Shown piece by piece: positions 1 to 9,109 of a stretch of 64,000 nucleotides of DNA. The notes beneath the pieces were generated by a model. It was not told where the DNA came from. It was given only the letters and a program-made list of their open reading frames with translations, and made no database searches. Position 1 is the stretch's first letter. Each line of letters opens with the position of its first letter. Source of the DNA: Fibrobacter sp. UWR3 (GTDB taxonomy: Bacteria > Fibrobacterota > Fibrobacteria > Fibrobacterales > Fibrobacteraceae). Made by a program: the position numbers and the translations under genes. The stretch is from contig NZ_FRCW01000011.1 of the NCBI RefSeq assembly GCF_900143055.1, forward strand, positions 48,927-112,926. The letters run 5' to 3'.

Positions 1-52
1 CAACACGGCGAACGGGATGGTTTCCAGGAAGGTAGGCGTTTATGCAAAGTAG
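1..52 (+). CDS. 3' end of an upstream gene (partial)
   Basis: Reading frame 2 is open from the window edge to a TAG at 50-52 and gives a C-terminal peptide ending GVYAK. It is too short to assign a family. The frame is preferred because it ends just inside the start of the next small ORF, an overlap of 11 nt typical of coupled bacterial genes. The other two forward frames also stop within 70 nt, so this is a weak call. Confidence 0.3.
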   Translation, partial: NTANGMVSRKVGVYAK

Positions 53-125
53 TGAAATCAAAATAGTGAAGCAGATAGTCTTCTTTATGGTGATTGCCGT
101 TTCCCTCGGCTTCATCTACGGATAG
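42..125 (+). CDS. small single-pass membrane protein, 27 aa
   Basis: A short ORF begins with ATG at 42 and ends with TAG at 123-125. A purine-rich ribosome site (AGGAAGG, 26-32) lies about 9 nt before the ATG. The peptide has a polar start with two lysines followed by a hydrophobic stretch of about 15 residues (IVFFMVIAVSLGFIY), as expected of a one-helix membrane peptide. It overlaps the end of the preceding frame by 11 nt, which suggests translational coupling, and is followed by a strong terminator at 148-174. No family is recognised. It resembles small subunits that accompany larger membrane complexes, but that is only analogy. Confidence 0.4.
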   Translation: MQSSEIKIVKQIVFFMVIAVSLGFIYG

Positions 126-147
126 TCTTCTCCTAATCATATATCGG

Positions 148-174
148 GCCCCGGCTAAGCCGGGGCTTTTTTTT
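148..174 (+). terminator. rho-independent terminator
   Basis: An 8-bp GC-rich stem (GCCCCGGC / GCCGGGGC) with a TAA loop is followed by eight T. It ends the upstream operon and separates it from the hemicellulase cluster. Confidence 0.9.
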
Positions 175-205
175 GCACACCCCTCCCTAGTCAAACGCGT
201 CTCCT

Positions 206-271
206 ATTGACAAAATATCAATGGAAAACATATCGGAACCCTATAAAAAAGCCTTTTTAGAGGGTATTTTT
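206..271 (+). promoter_or_regulatory. hemicellulase-cluster dyad plus -10 box (GH43 gene)
   Basis: The dyad ATTGA-N7-TCAAT occupies 206-222 and is followed by GGAAA. A TATTTTT element at 265-271 starts 43 bp after the dyad ends and sits 22 nt upstream of the AAGGAG ribosome site and ATG at 293. The same dyad, at the same 43-bp distance, precedes seven other genes of the cluster. Activator-site role is inferred from spacing. Confidence 0.65.
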
Positions 272-292
272 AGGGTTATAAGGAGTTTCTGT

Positions 293-2626
293 ATGGGATG
301 TTTCAAACTTCTGACTCGCGCAGCCCTCACTGCTGCTGCTTTTACCGGCATTTCCTTTGCCGTTACGGTCAATAACCCGATTATGTACGTCGATAGCCCG
401 GACCCCTCGATTGTCCGCGTTGACGACGCTTACTACATGGTGACGACGACCATGCACTTTGCGCCTGGCGTGCCCGTTTTCAAGAGCACGGATTTGGCCC
501 AGTGGCGCACGGTGGGGTATGCCTACCAGACGCTCACCAACAACGACCAGCAGAACTTGAATGGCGGCAAGGACGCCTACGGTAAGGGCTCTTGGGCTTC
601 GAGCATCCGTTACCACAAGGGATTCTTCTACGTGCTGACCCCGTCCTACACGACAGGCAAGACTCACCTGTACAAGACCGCCGACGTGGAAAGCGGCCAG
701 TGGAGCGAAGTGCAGCTCCCGTTCTATCACGATCCGTCCCTCTTCTTCGATGACGACGGCACCGTGTGGGTGTTCTACGGCAGCGGCGACCAGATTAGCT
801 ACGTGCAGCTCAATGACGATGCGAGCGGCGTGAAGGCCGGCGGCAAGAGCGGCAAGCTCGGCGGCGTGAGCGTGAACCAGGTGACCGGCACCAGCAACTA
901 CTACGTGCCGCAGGAAGGCTCGCACATGGAAAAGGTGAACGGCGAATACTACCTGTTCACGATTTCCTGGCCGGCGGGCAAGAGCCGTAGCGAAATTGTT
1001 TACCGTTCCAAGAGCCTGCTCTCCGGATTTAGCGGAAGGTATTTCCTCTCCGATAACGGTGTTGCGCAGGGCGGCATTTTTGATACTCCCGATGGCAAGT
1101 GGTATGCCCTCCTGTTCCGCGATTCCGGCCCGGTTGGCCGTATGTCGCACCTGGTCCCGATGGAATGGAAGGACGGCTGGCCGGTTCCGACCAGCGGAAG
1201 CAAGGCACCCTCCACGATTGACCTGCCGGAATCCCCGCTCCCGGGCTATGGCATGGTCACCAGCGATGATTTTGAATCCAGCGAACTTGCTCTTGAATGG
1301 CAGTTCAACCACAATCCCGATAACAAGAACTGGAGTTTGTCTGCAAATCCGGGTTTCTACCGCATTACTACGAGCCGCACCGATAGCCGCGTGGTGAATG
1401 CGAAGAACACCTTGACACAGCGCTCCTTTGGCCCCAAGAGTTCGGGCCGTACGCTTGTCGATGGCACCGGCATGAAGGATGGCGATATGGCCGGCCTCGT
1501 TGCCCTGCAAGATGACAAGGGCTTCGTGGCGCTTGCTAAAGATGGCGGCAGCTACAAGGTGGTGATGTACACCGGAAACAAGGACGGTGAAAGCCTGAAG
1601 GACAGCAAGGCGATTTCGGGTTCCAAGGTTTACCTGCGTATCGATTTCGACCTGCCGATTGACCGCGGTACCGCATACTTCTACTACAGCACCGATGGCA
1701 ATACCTGGACAAAGATTGGTAGCGACGTGAAGCTCAATTACGACCTCCACATGTTCGTGGGTGTGCGTTGGGGCCTCTTCAACTTTGCAACAAAGCAAGC
1801 GGGCGGCTATGCGGACTTTGACTGGTTCAAGGTCGGTGTTGATGCGAACGATGAAATTTACCTCGATGGCGCTGGCTCTGAACCTGTCCTGCAGACTCCG
1901 TTCTGTGCCGCCGGCGAAAACTGCCCCGCCATTGCGCTCCCGGGCAAGATTGAGGCCGAAAACTTCGACGTGCCGGGCAAGGGCAAGGACGGTACCTCTT
2001 ACTACGATGGCGATTCCGAGAACCACGGCGACAGCGACTACCGCGCAGGTACCGGTGTTGACCTTTACAAGAAGGCGACTGGAATCATCGTGGGCTACAA
2101 CAGCGAAGGTGACTGGCTCGAATACACCGTGAACGTGAAGGAAGCGGGTGATTACACCATGTTCGCGGCTGTCGCTGCTGCAGGCAACACCTCGAGCTTC
2201 AAACTCTCCCTGGACGGCAAGGACCTCACCGAAGAAATCGCGGTGCCTGCGGCAAGTTCTGGCGAAGAGAATTACGACGACTACAACAAGGTGCAGGCCA
2301 ACGTGACGCTCCCTGCTGGCGAACACGTGCTCCGCTTCACGGTTACTGGTGCCTGGCTCGATATTGACTACTTCACGTTCGTGAAGGGCAAGGACGCTAC
2401 GGACCCGGAACCCATCGGGACTGATATTGCGCAGAAGGTGCGCTTCGGCGTGCAGGGCGTGCAGACTTATCGCGTGTTCAGCCTGAATGGCACGCTCGTG
2501 GGAACCGTAGATGCTACAAGCACGTACGAGGCCCAGTCCAAGGTGCGCGCGATGGTTTCTGAGAAGGGCGTGTACCTGATCAGGACCGCGACAGGCATGA
2601 CTCGCCGCGTTCTTGTGACAAAGTAA
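293..2626 (+). CDS. secreted GH43 beta-xylosidase/arabinofuranosidase with CBM6
   Basis: This 777-residue exported enzyme probably removes xylose or arabinose units from xylan. A signal peptide covers residues 1-23 (ending GISFA). The GH43 five-blade propeller domain follows (about 26-330), with the three family acidic positions visible: D37 in SPDPS, an Asp in YHDPSLFFDDDG and a Glu in PQEGSHMEK. A concanavalin-like C2 domain (about 330-535), a CBM6 (about 545-700, starting ALPGKIEAENFD) and a Fibrobacter C-terminal module (about 710-777, ending GVYLIRTATGMTRRVLVTK) complete it. I chose ATG 293 over the upstream in-frame ATG 221 because AAGGAG lies just before it and it gives a clean signal peptide; ATG 221 lies inside the dyad. 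Xylosidase versus arabinofuranosidase activity cannot be decided from sequence alone. Confidence 0.88.
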   Translation: MGCFKLLTRAALTAAAFTGISFAVTVNNPIMYVDSPDPSIVRVDDAYYMVTTTMHFAPGVPVFKSTDLAQWRTVGYAYQTLTNNDQQNLNGGKDAYGKGSWASSIRYHKGFFYVLTPSYTTGKTHLYKTADVESGQWSEVQLPFYHDPSLFFDDDGTVWVFYGSGDQISYVQLNDDASGVKAGGKSGKLGGVSVNQVTGTSNYYVPQEGSHMEKVNGEYYLFTISWPAGKSRSEIVYRSKSLLSGFSGRYFLSDNGVAQGGIFDTPDGKWYALLFRDSGPVGRMSHLVPMEWKDGWPVPTSGSKAPSTIDLPESPLPGYGMVTSDDFESSELALEWQFNHNPDNKNWSLSANPGFYRITTSRTDSRVVNAKNTLTQRSFGPKSSGRTLVDGTGMKDGDMAGLVALQDDKGFVALAKDGGSYKVVMYTGNKDGESLKDSKAISGSKVYLRIDFDLPIDRGTAYFYYSTDGNTWTKIGSDVKLNYDLHMFVGVRWGLFNFATKQAGGYADFDWFKVGVDANDEIYLDGAGSEPVLQTPFCAAGENCPAIALPGKIEAENFDVPGKGKDGTSYYDGDSENHGDSDYRAGTGVDLYKKATGIIVGYNSEGDWLEYTVNVKEAGDYTMFAAVAAAGNTSSFKLSLDGKDLTEEIAVPAASSGEENYDDYNKVQANVTLPAGEHVLRFTVTGAWLDIDYFTFVKGKDATDPEPIGTDIAQKVRFGVQGVQTYRVFSLNGTLVGTVDATSTYEAQSKVRAMVSEKGVYLIRTATGMTRRVLVTK

Positions 2627-2655
2627 CGCTTTTTACAAAATGACAATGATTTGTT

Positions 2656-2690
2656 ATACCCCGCAGGTAATTTTCGACCCTGCGGGGTAT
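2656..2690 (+). terminator. hairpin between GH43 and esterase genes
   Basis: Long GC-rich arms (ATACCCCGCAGG at 2656-2667 and its complement at 2679-2690) enclose an 11-nt loop. There is no T-run after the second arm, only ATATTATGG, so termination is probable but not textbook. It could instead stabilise the 3' end of the GH43 message. Confidence 0.6.
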
Positions 2691-2735
2691 ATATTATGGT
2701 AGGGCAGTTTGGTGTTTTGCCCTTAAGGAGTCAAT

Positions 2736-4247
2736 ATGTTTGGTCATAAAATTTCCTCCGCGAAGGCGGTTTCTGCCCTTGCGCTAATAGCAGCGACTGC
2801 TTTCTCGGTTCCTGCACTTGCAGACAACATAACGGTTGATGGCAAGAGCCGCAGCATGCTCGTGTATGCGCCTTCGGGTATCGAGAAGAACCGCCCGCTC
2901 ATCATCCAGATGCACGGTATGAACCAGGACGCCCCCTACCAGAAGAATGCGGCGAAGTGGGAATCCATTGCCGATACCGCGCGTTTTGTGGTGGTGTTCC
3001 CGAACGGCGAAAACAAGGCCTGGGATATCTCCGGCAACAAGGACCTCAACTTTATCAAGGCCATCATCAACGAGATGTACAATAAGTACGGTATCGACAA
3101 GAACCGCGTGTACGTTTCGGGCTTCTCGATGGGCGGCATGATGAGCTATCACGTGGCAAACAAGATGGGCGACCAGATTGCGGCCATCGCGCCTGTTTCG
3201 GGTGGCGGCGGCGTAAACTCGCCCAAGCGCGCCATGCCGATTATGCATACGCACGGAACTACCGACGACGTGGTGAACTACAATAGCACCGTGAATACCC
3301 TCAAGGGCTGGGTCAATGCACAGAAGTGCTCCAGCAATTCGCAAAAGATCAAGCCGTATCCCTCGACCAAGCCGGGTTCTGCCGCATCGCTCGAAATCTG
3401 GAGCGGCTGTACCGACGGTGTCGAGGTGCGCCTGCTGACCATTGACGGCAAGGGTCACTGGTATTCTATGGACGAGGCCGTGAGCGTCAATACGAGCGTG
3501 GAAATCTGGAACTTTGTGAAGAACTACTCGCTTGATGGTTCCAGCATCACGCCGCCTCCTCCCGCGATTGTGGTGCCCACGAATCGCGACAGCATCTTTA
3601 ATGGCGGTTTCGATTCCACCTCCGTGGCTTGGGACCTGCAGGTGCACGGTGACGCGCAGGCGACGGGCGAGGCCAAGGGTGGCAAGTACCAGCTGGACAT
3701 TTCCACTGTCGGTACCGAGAATTACCAGGTGCAACTTATCCAGCACGATTTGCACCTCGAAAAGGGACAGTGGTACGAAATCAGTTTTGACGCGAGCGCG
3801 GGTGCGGCCCGTACGCTCGAGGTGAACGTGGAACAGCACAACGACCCGTGGGCATCTTACCTCAAGGAAAAGCAGAATTTTGAACTCGGCACTACGCCAA
3901 AGACGTTCACGTTCAAGTTCCAGATGACGGCCGCGACCGATACGAACAGCCGCCTGAGTTTCAATGCGGGCGCCGCCACCGGCACGCTCACGCTTGATAA
4001 CGTGAAAATCGCGAAGACGGAAGCCCCCGCTGATACGGGAACGACCGCCCTGCGCGGGGTACAGTTTGTGCGCGAACAGCCGGCATCGTATGCCGTGTTC
4101 GACCTGCGCGGTCACAGGCTCGGGACTATCGAAATGCACGATGCGACCGAGGCCGAAACGCTCCTGCGTGCGGGTTACACGAAGGGAGTTTACCTCCTGC
4201 GCGGCCTGAAGGGCGAAAAATCGCTTCTGGTGCCCGTTTCCCGCTAA
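2736..4247 (+). CDS. secreted CE1-type esterase with carbohydrate-binding domain
   Basis: A 503-residue exported alpha/beta hydrolase of the feruloyl/acetyl-xylan esterase or PHB-depolymerase group, likely removing ester groups from xylan. The signal peptide is residues 1-29 (ending VPALA). The catalytic domain (30-265) has an oxyanion-type MHGMNQ motif, nucleophile S131 in GFSMGG, a THGTTDDVV segment near the expected acid and a histidine in GKGHW. After a proline-rich linker a CBM4/9-like sandwich (about 285-420, NGGFDS...TLDNVKI) replaces the CBM6 found in its neighbours. The C-terminal module (about 440-503) reads YAVFDLRGHRLG...GVYLLRG. AAGGAG precedes ATG 2736. It is the only plus-strand gene of the cluster lacking the dyad with 43-bp spacing, so it may be expressed differently or by read-through. 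Confidence 0.85.
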   Translation: MFGHKISSAKAVSALALIAATAFSVPALADNITVDGKSRSMLVYAPSGIEKNRPLIIQMHGMNQDAPYQKNAAKWESIADTARFVVVFPNGENKAWDISGNKDLNFIKAIINEMYNKYGIDKNRVYVSGFSMGGMMSYHVANKMGDQIAAIAPVSGGGGVNSPKRAMPIMHTHGTTDDVVNYNSTVNTLKGWVNAQKCSSNSQKIKPYPSTKPGSAASLEIWSGCTDGVEVRLLTIDGKGHWYSMDEAVSVNTSVEIWNFVKNYSLDGSSITPPPPAIVVPTNRDSIFNGGFDSTSVAWDLQVHGDAQATGEAKGGKYQLDISTVGTENYQVQLIQHDLHLEKGQWYEISFDASAGAARTLEVNVEQHNDPWASYLKEKQNFELGTTPKTFTFKFQMTAATDTNSRLSFNAGAATGTLTLDNVKIAKTEAPADTGTTALRGVQFVREQPASYAVFDLRGHRLGTIEMHDATEAETLLRAGYTKGVYLLRGLKGEKSLLVPVSR

Positions 4248-4268
4248 AAAACACTAAAAACACTAATA

Positions 4269-4339
4269 GCGCCATTGACAAATAATCAATGGCGCCTTCC
4301 GTTTTGGCGGGTATTTTGCCGTTTTTGGAGAGTATTTTT
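4269..4339 (+). promoter_or_regulatory. hemicellulase-cluster dyad plus -10 box (GH27 gene)
   Basis: This is the most perfect dyad of the set: ATTGA-N7-TCAAT (4274-4290) extends to 10-bp arms, GCGCCATTGA and its exact complement (4269-4295). TATTTTT at 4333-4339 again starts 43 bp after TCAAT. The longer arms may also form a weak terminator for the esterase gene. Confidence 0.7.
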
Positions 4340-4371
4340 AGACCAGTAAATCAAAAAAAGTGGAGATGAAG

Positions 4372-6201
4372 ATGTTTGGTTTAAAAAAATGCTCGCTCGG
4401 CGGGGCTTGTGCCCTTGCCTTTTTGGGTATGGCCTCTCAGGCCTTTGCACATCCGGATAGCCTGGTGCTTACGCCCCCGTTGGGGTGGAACAGCTGGAAC
4501 GTGTTCCACGAAAATATCAACGAAAAGCAGATTCAGGAAATTGCCGATGCCATGGTCAATTCCGGTTTGAAGGATGCCGGCTACATTTACCTGAACCTCG
4601 ACGACAACTGGATGGACACCAAGCGCGATGCGCAAGGCAACCTCCAGAATAATCCGAAAACCTTCCCGAGCGGCATGAAGGCCATTGCCGATTACGTGCA
4701 TTCGAAGGGCCTGAAGTTCGGTCTTTATGGCGACCGCGGCAAGCGTACCTGCCACCATTACAATAGCAACTGGCAGAGCGAAAGCGGTTCCAACGGTCAC
4801 GAAGAACAGGATGCCAAGAAACTCGCCGAATGGGGCGTGGACTACTGGAAGTACGATAACTGCGATTCCGATCCGAGAACCCAGGAAAAAGATTACACTG
4901 CCATGTCCAACGCTCTCCGCAATTCCGGACGCGATATCGTGTTCAGCATTTGCATGTGGGAATACAAGGACTGGATGCCGAAAATCGCTAACCTCTGGCG
5001 TACTACTTTCGATATTGGCCCCGAATGGATTTCTACCTCCTGGTACCGCGGCGTCTATGAAATTATCGATGCCAACAACAAGTACTGGCAAATTGCAAAG
5101 CCCGGTCATTGGAACGACCCGGATATGCTCGAAGTGGGCAACAGGGGCCTCTCTTACGAGGAACAGCGCTCCCAGATGACGATGTGGTCCATCATGGCTG
5201 CTCCCATCATGATCAGTTCCGACGTGCGCAACATGAGCAACGAGACCAAGGAACTCTACCTGAACAAGGACATGATTGCCATCAACCAGGACTCCCTGGG
5301 CGTTCAGGGCCACCGTATCTCTGACCAGAACGGTAAGCAGATTTGGACCAAACCCTTGAAGAATGGCGACCTTGCCGTGGCGCTCCTCAACAACAATTCC
5401 TCTACCCAGACTGTCGAATGCAACTTTGCTGACATCGGCGTAGAAGGCGAAGTGGAAGTCCGCGATGCCTGGAAAAAGAAGGACTTGGGCCCGGTTTCGC
5501 ACGTTTCTATCGAACTTCCGGCTCACGGCTCTGCACTCCTCCGCTTGGTTCTCAAGCCGGTTCCGCGCAAGCCGTTCAAGGGCGAGGCTCTCGCTATTCC
5601 AGGCAAGATCGAAATGGAAGACTTTGACGTGAACGGCGTGGGCCAGGGCAACACCACCTACAACGAAAGCGATACCGAAAACCATGGCGATAGCGATTAC
5701 CGCCCGGGTACCGGTGTGGACCTTTACAAGAAGGCTACGGGAATCATCGTCGGCTACAACCAGGCCGGCGAATGGCTCGAATACACCGTGAAGGTTGCCA
5801 AGACGGGAACTTACACGATGAGTGCCTCCGTTGCCTCTGCCAACAGCACTTCTGGCTTCAAGCTCTCCATGGACGGCAAGGATATCACCGAAGAAATTGC
5901 GGTGCCTGCGGCAACCTCGGGTGAAGAAAACTACGACGAATACAATACGGTTGAAGCCGAAGTGAGCCTGACCGAGGGCGAACACATTCTCCGCTTCACG
6001 GTTACCGGCGACTGGATGGACATTGACTGGATAAAGTTCAGCGAACCGGGGAGCACCGAACCGGGTACGGATGCAATCCGCCAGGTAATGCCTGCCGTTC
6101 GTGGCGATGCCTCTGCGCCGCGCCTTGTCAAGAAGGGCAATACGCTCTTTGTCGAGAAGAACGGCATGCGTTTCGACCTGACCGGCCACCGCCTCCGCTA
6201 A
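4372..6201 (+). CDS. secreted GH27 alpha-galactosidase with CBM6
   Basis: A 609-residue retaining alpha-galactosidase that would remove galactose side groups from galactomannan or xylan. The signal peptide is residues 1-26 (ending SQAFA). The GH27 barrel starts with TPPLGWNSWN, carries the nucleophile D162 in WKYDNC and the acid/base aspartate in GHWNDPDML (D249/D251), and is followed by the family's beta-sandwich (to about 400). A CBM6 spans about 410-560. The C-terminus is short, ending LFVEKNGMRFDLTGHRLR, unlike the long modules of most neighbours. I use ATG 4372 because GGAG at 4362-4365 is correctly spaced and the protein then begins MFG like its neighbours; GTG 4360 and ATG 4366 are alternatives. 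Confidence 0.92.
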   Translation: MFGLKKCSLGGACALAFLGMASQAFAHPDSLVLTPPLGWNSWNVFHENINEKQIQEIADAMVNSGLKDAGYIYLNLDDNWMDTKRDAQGNLQNNPKTFPSGMKAIADYVHSKGLKFGLYGDRGKRTCHHYNSNWQSESGSNGHEEQDAKKLAEWGVDYWKYDNCDSDPRTQEKDYTAMSNALRNSGRDIVFSICMWEYKDWMPKIANLWRTTFDIGPEWISTSWYRGVYEIIDANNKYWQIAKPGHWNDPDMLEVGNRGLSYEEQRSQMTMWSIMAAPIMISSDVRNMSNETKELYLNKDMIAINQDSLGVQGHRISDQNGKQIWTKPLKNGDLAVALLNNNSSTQTVECNFADIGVEGEVEVRDAWKKKDLGPVSHVSIELPAHGSALLRLVLKPVPRKPFKGEALAIPGKIEMEDFDVNGVGQGNTTYNESDTENHGDSDYRPGTGVDLYKKATGIIVGYNQAGEWLEYTVKVAKTGTYTMSASVASANSTSGFKLSMDGKDITEEIAVPAATSGEENYDEYNTVEAEVSLTEGEHILRFTVTGDWMDIDWIKFSEPGSTEPGTDAIRQVMPAVRGDASAPRLVKKGNTLFVEKNGMRFDLTGHRLR

Positions 6202-6202
6202 T

Positions 6203-6228
6203 GTCATCCCCGGCTTGACCGGGGATCT
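6203..6228. repeat. short palindromic repeat, CCGGCTTGACCGG family
   Basis: A GTCAT...ATCT palindrome with arms ATCCCCGG/CCGGGGAT around CTTGA directly follows the GH27 stop codon. Related copies are at 37960 (inside a gene), 53877 and, as variants, 28335 and 54671. It resembles REP-type intergenic elements. Confidence 0.7.
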
Positions 6229-6252
6229 TCAAAAGTTCCTCCTAACAAAAAG

Positions 6253-6285
6253 CGTCTCGCTAGCAATAGCGGGGCGTTTTTTTTT
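6253..6285 (+). terminator. rho-independent terminator after GH27 gene
   Basis: A 10-bp stem CGTCTCGCTA/TAGCGGGGCG (two G-T pairs) with a GCAA tetraloop is followed by nine T. Confidence 0.9.
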
Positions 6286-6306
6286 GAAAAATTTTACACC
6301 GGGGCT

Positions 6307-6372
6307 TTTGAATTTTTAGCAAAAGTGTTTTGTGTAAGGGGGTGTTTTTTGCCGTGCTGCGAATCTAATTTT
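6307..6372 (+). promoter_or_regulatory. degenerate cluster dyad plus -10 box (GH127 gene)
   Basis: TTTGA-N7-GCAAA (6307-6323) is the weakest dyad of the set, but TAATTTT at 6366-6372 begins 43 bp after it, matching the spacing of the others. The -10 assignment is stronger than the dyad assignment. Confidence 0.45.
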
Positions 6373-6409
6373 TATGATGGTGCATGGTATAGGGAAAGGA
6401 TGGTACAAG

Positions 6410-9109
6410 ATGTTTGGTATTAAGACGAAGCGGCTCGCCGCCATTACCTTCGCTGCGGTGTGCGGATTGTTTTCACAGGGGTTCTCGCAGGATTTGCTTT
6501 ACCCCGACATGTTCGCGCTGAGCGATGTGCAGCTCCTTGACGGGGTTCTGAAGGAACGTCAAGACCTAAATGCGGAAACGCTGCTAGCCTATGATGTAGA
6601 CCGCCTGCTTGCGCCGTTCTACGAAGAGGCGGGAATGCGCCCGAAGGCATCCAAGTTCCCGAACTGGGCGGGCCTCGACGGCCACGTGCTGGGCCATTAC
6701 CTGAGCGCCTTGGCTATGCACTATGCAGATAACGACGATATCATGATAAAGGAACGTCTGGAGTATATCCTGAACGAGCTCAAGACCATCCAGGACCAGA
6801 ATTCCAAGGACGCGAACTTTGTGGGCTATATCAGCGGCGTGCCGAACGGGAAGCAGATGTGGCTCAAGATGAAGAACGGCGATGCCGGTGCGCAGAACGG
6901 CTATTGGGTCCCCTGGTACAACATCCACAAGCTTTACGCGGGCTTGCGTGATGCATACGTGTATGCGGGCTACGAACAGGCGAAGACGATGTTCCTCAAG
7001 CTCTGTGACTGGGGCATAACCATCACGAACGGCCTGAACGATTCCAAGATGCAGCAGATGCTCGGTACTGAACATGGCGGCATGCCCGAAGTCTATGCCG
7101 ATGCGTATTACCTCACGAAAAACGAGAAGTACCTGAATGCGGCGAAGAAATGGTCTCACCAGTGGCTCTTGAACCCGATGTCGCAGGGCAATGACAACCT
7201 CACGAACGTGCACGCGAATACGCAGGTCCCGAAGGTGGTGGGTTTTGCCCGCATTGCGGAACTTTCCGGCGATCAGAACTACAAGAAGGGTTCCGATTTC
7301 TTCTGGCAGACTGTCGTGAACAAGAGGAGCATCGCGATTGGCGGCAACAGCATTTCGGAACATTTCCCGGCGCTCAATAACCACAAGAAGTTCGTGGAGG
7401 AACGCGAAGGACCGGAATCTTGCAACACCTACAACATGCTCAAGTTGACCGAGCGCCTGTTCAACATGAAACACGATGCGCATTACGCCGATTTTTACGA
7501 GCGGGCGCTTTTTAACCATATCCTTTCGACAATCCACCCGAAGCATGGCGGCTACGTGTACTTTACGCCCGCGCGCCCGCGCCATTACCGCGTGTATTCC
7601 AAGGTGAATGCGGGCATGTGGTGCTGCGTGGGTTCGGGCATGGAGAACCCCGCGAAGTACAACCAGTTTATCTACACGAAGGATAAATCTAGTTTGTATG
7701 TAAACCTGTTTGTGGCTTCGCTTTTGAACTGGAAGGATAAAGGCGTGAAAATTAAGCAGGAAACGGCCTTCCCGAAGGGCGAATCCTCCAAGTTCACGAT
7801 TACGGGTAGCGGCGATTTCGATATGCAGATTCGCCACCCGTACTGGGTCAAGGAAGGCGAGTTCAAGGTTATCGTGAACGGCGATACCGTCGTGAAAAAG
7901 TCTGAGCCCTCTAGCTATGTGTCTGCGGGTAAGTCCTGGAAGTCCGGCGACGTGATTGAGGTCCTTTACCCGATGTACACGCATACCGAGGACTTGCCGG
8001 GCGTGAGCGACTACGTGGCGCTTATGCATGGCCCCATCGTGCTTTCCGCAAAGACGGGGACGGCGAACCTGAACGGCCTTGTTGCCGATGACGGACGCTG
8101 GAGCCATATCGCGTCGGGAGCGCTCGAATCCCTGGATCAGGCCCCCATGCTTGCGAGCAAGAAGGAAGATATCCCTTCGAAGGTGGAACCCGTGAAGGGG
8201 GAACCCCTGCACTTCAAGGCGCCCTACCTGTTTGCCGCCAAGAAGGATGCAAACCTGTTGCTGGAGCCGTTCTACGAGGTGCACGATGCCCGCTACATGA
8301 TGTACTGGATGGTGCTTACTGACCCCTCCGTTCTGGAACGCCTGAAAAAGGAACAGGAAGAGGCTCTCGCGCTTGACGAGAAGACGGTTGACAAGGTGGC
8401 ACCCGGCGAGCAGCAGCCCGAAGTGGACCACAAGATGAAAATCGAGAATTCCACGTCGGGAACGGCGAATGGGGAATTCTACCGCGACGCGGGTAAGTGC
8501 AGCGGTGGCGACGGCGGCCTCATCAGCTATGAATTCGAGACGAACAGCGAGGATTCCCTGAGCCTCATGGTGCGCTACTGGGGCAACGAGGGCTGCACCC
8601 GCATATTCGATATCGATATCGATGGCGAGAAACTCACGACCGAGACGATTTCGAATCGCTGGAACAAGAACGAGTTCGTGAACGTGACGTACCCGATTCC
8701 GGACAACATGGTGAAGGGCAAGAAGATTGTGCGCATCTCGTTTACGGCGACTTCCGGCATGGTGGGTGGCATCTACAGCGTGCGATTGCTCCGCAACAAG
8801 CCGAAGCCCGAAGTGCAGGATACCGTGCCGACGATTGCCGCACCCGCAAAAATGCCCGCACGCCCCGACTTGAAGGCGCGCGTGATGGGCAACGAACTGC
8901 AGATTGCCTCCGGAGCGGTGCTTTCGCAGGGCCTCACCGCGAGAATTTATGCGATGAACGGCCGTCTAGTAAAAACCGAGGCGCTACCGGCGGGGCAGTC
9001 CAGCTTTAGCATCGGAATTGCCGATATGAAAAATGGCATGTATATCCTGAAAATCCAGCGCGATGGTTTCAGCTATGCTTCAACAATTTTCAGGAAGGGC
9101 GGCTTTTGA
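6410..9109 (+). CDS. secreted GH127 beta-L-arabinofuranosidase-like enzyme
   Basis: An 899-residue exported protein of the GH127 (former DUF1680) family, which releases beta-L-arabinofuranose with a zinc-bound cysteine nucleophile. The signal peptide is about residues 1-27 (MFGIKTKR... ending SQGFSQ). The (alpha/alpha)6 domain includes GLDGHVLGHYLSA, the EGPESCNTYN segment and WCCVGSGMENP, which hold the conserved Glu and Cys positions. A beta-sandwich typical of this family follows (about 690-810). There is no CBM6. The C-terminus (about 830-899) has the form of a type A type-IX-secretion sorting domain: ARIYAMNGRLV...KNGMYILKIQRDG. Start ATG 6410 has AAAGGA 9 nt upstream; ATGs at 6374 and 6377 lack one and overlap the -10 region. 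Confidence 0.88.
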   Translation: MFGIKTKRLAAITFAAVCGLFSQGFSQDLLYPDMFALSDVQLLDGVLKERQDLNAETLLAYDVDRLLAPFYEEAGMRPKASKFPNWAGLDGHVLGHYLSALAMHYADNDDIMIKERLEYILNELKTIQDQNSKDANFVGYISGVPNGKQMWLKMKNGDAGAQNGYWVPWYNIHKLYAGLRDAYVYAGYEQAKTMFLKLCDWGITITNGLNDSKMQQMLGTEHGGMPEVYADAYYLTKNEKYLNAAKKWSHQWLLNPMSQGNDNLTNVHANTQVPKVVGFARIAELSGDQNYKKGSDFFWQTVVNKRSIAIGGNSISEHFPALNNHKKFVEEREGPESCNTYNMLKLTERLFNMKHDAHYADFYERALFNHILSTIHPKHGGYVYFTPARPRHYRVYSKVNAGMWCCVGSGMENPAKYNQFIYTKDKSSLYVNLFVASLLNWKDKGVKIKQETAFPKGESSKFTITGSGDFDMQIRHPYWVKEGEFKVIVNGDTVVKKSEPSSYVSAGKSWKSGDVIEVLYPMYTHTEDLPGVSDYVALMHGPIVLSAKTGTANLNGLVADDGRWSHIASGALESLDQAPMLASKKEDIPSKVEPVKGEPLHFKAPYLFAAKKDANLLLEPFYEVHDARYMMYWMVLTDPSVLERLKKEQEEALALDEKTVDKVAPGEQQPEVDHKMKIENSTSGTANGEFYRDAGKCSGGDGGLISYEFETNSEDSLSLMVRYWGNEGCTRIFDIDIDGEKLTTETISNRWNKNEFVNVTYPIPDNMVKGKKIVRISFTATSGMVGGIYSVRLLRNKPKPEVQDTVPTIAAPAKMPARPDLKARVMGNELQIASGAVLSQGLTARIYAMNGRLVKTEALPAGQSSFSIGIADMKNGMYILKIQRDGFSYASTIFRKGGF

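Noticed and set aside
206..235. TTGACA inside the dyad as a -35 box
   Set aside because: No -10 box at 17 bp; several dyads have TGGA instead of TTGA; the constant 43-bp spacing to TAnnTTT fits an activator site better.
257..2326. 689-residue open frame antisense to the GH43 gene, and similar long antisense frames under most of the cluster
   Set aside because: They mirror real genes and arise from codon bias (strong C/G at third positions). None has a ribosome site and the sequences are Val/His/Arg-rich with no domain pattern.
2641..2700. Cluster dyad before the esterase at 2736
   Set aside because: TGA-N7-TTG at 2641 lacks the right half-site and no TAnnTTT box starts 43 bp later; counted as absent.
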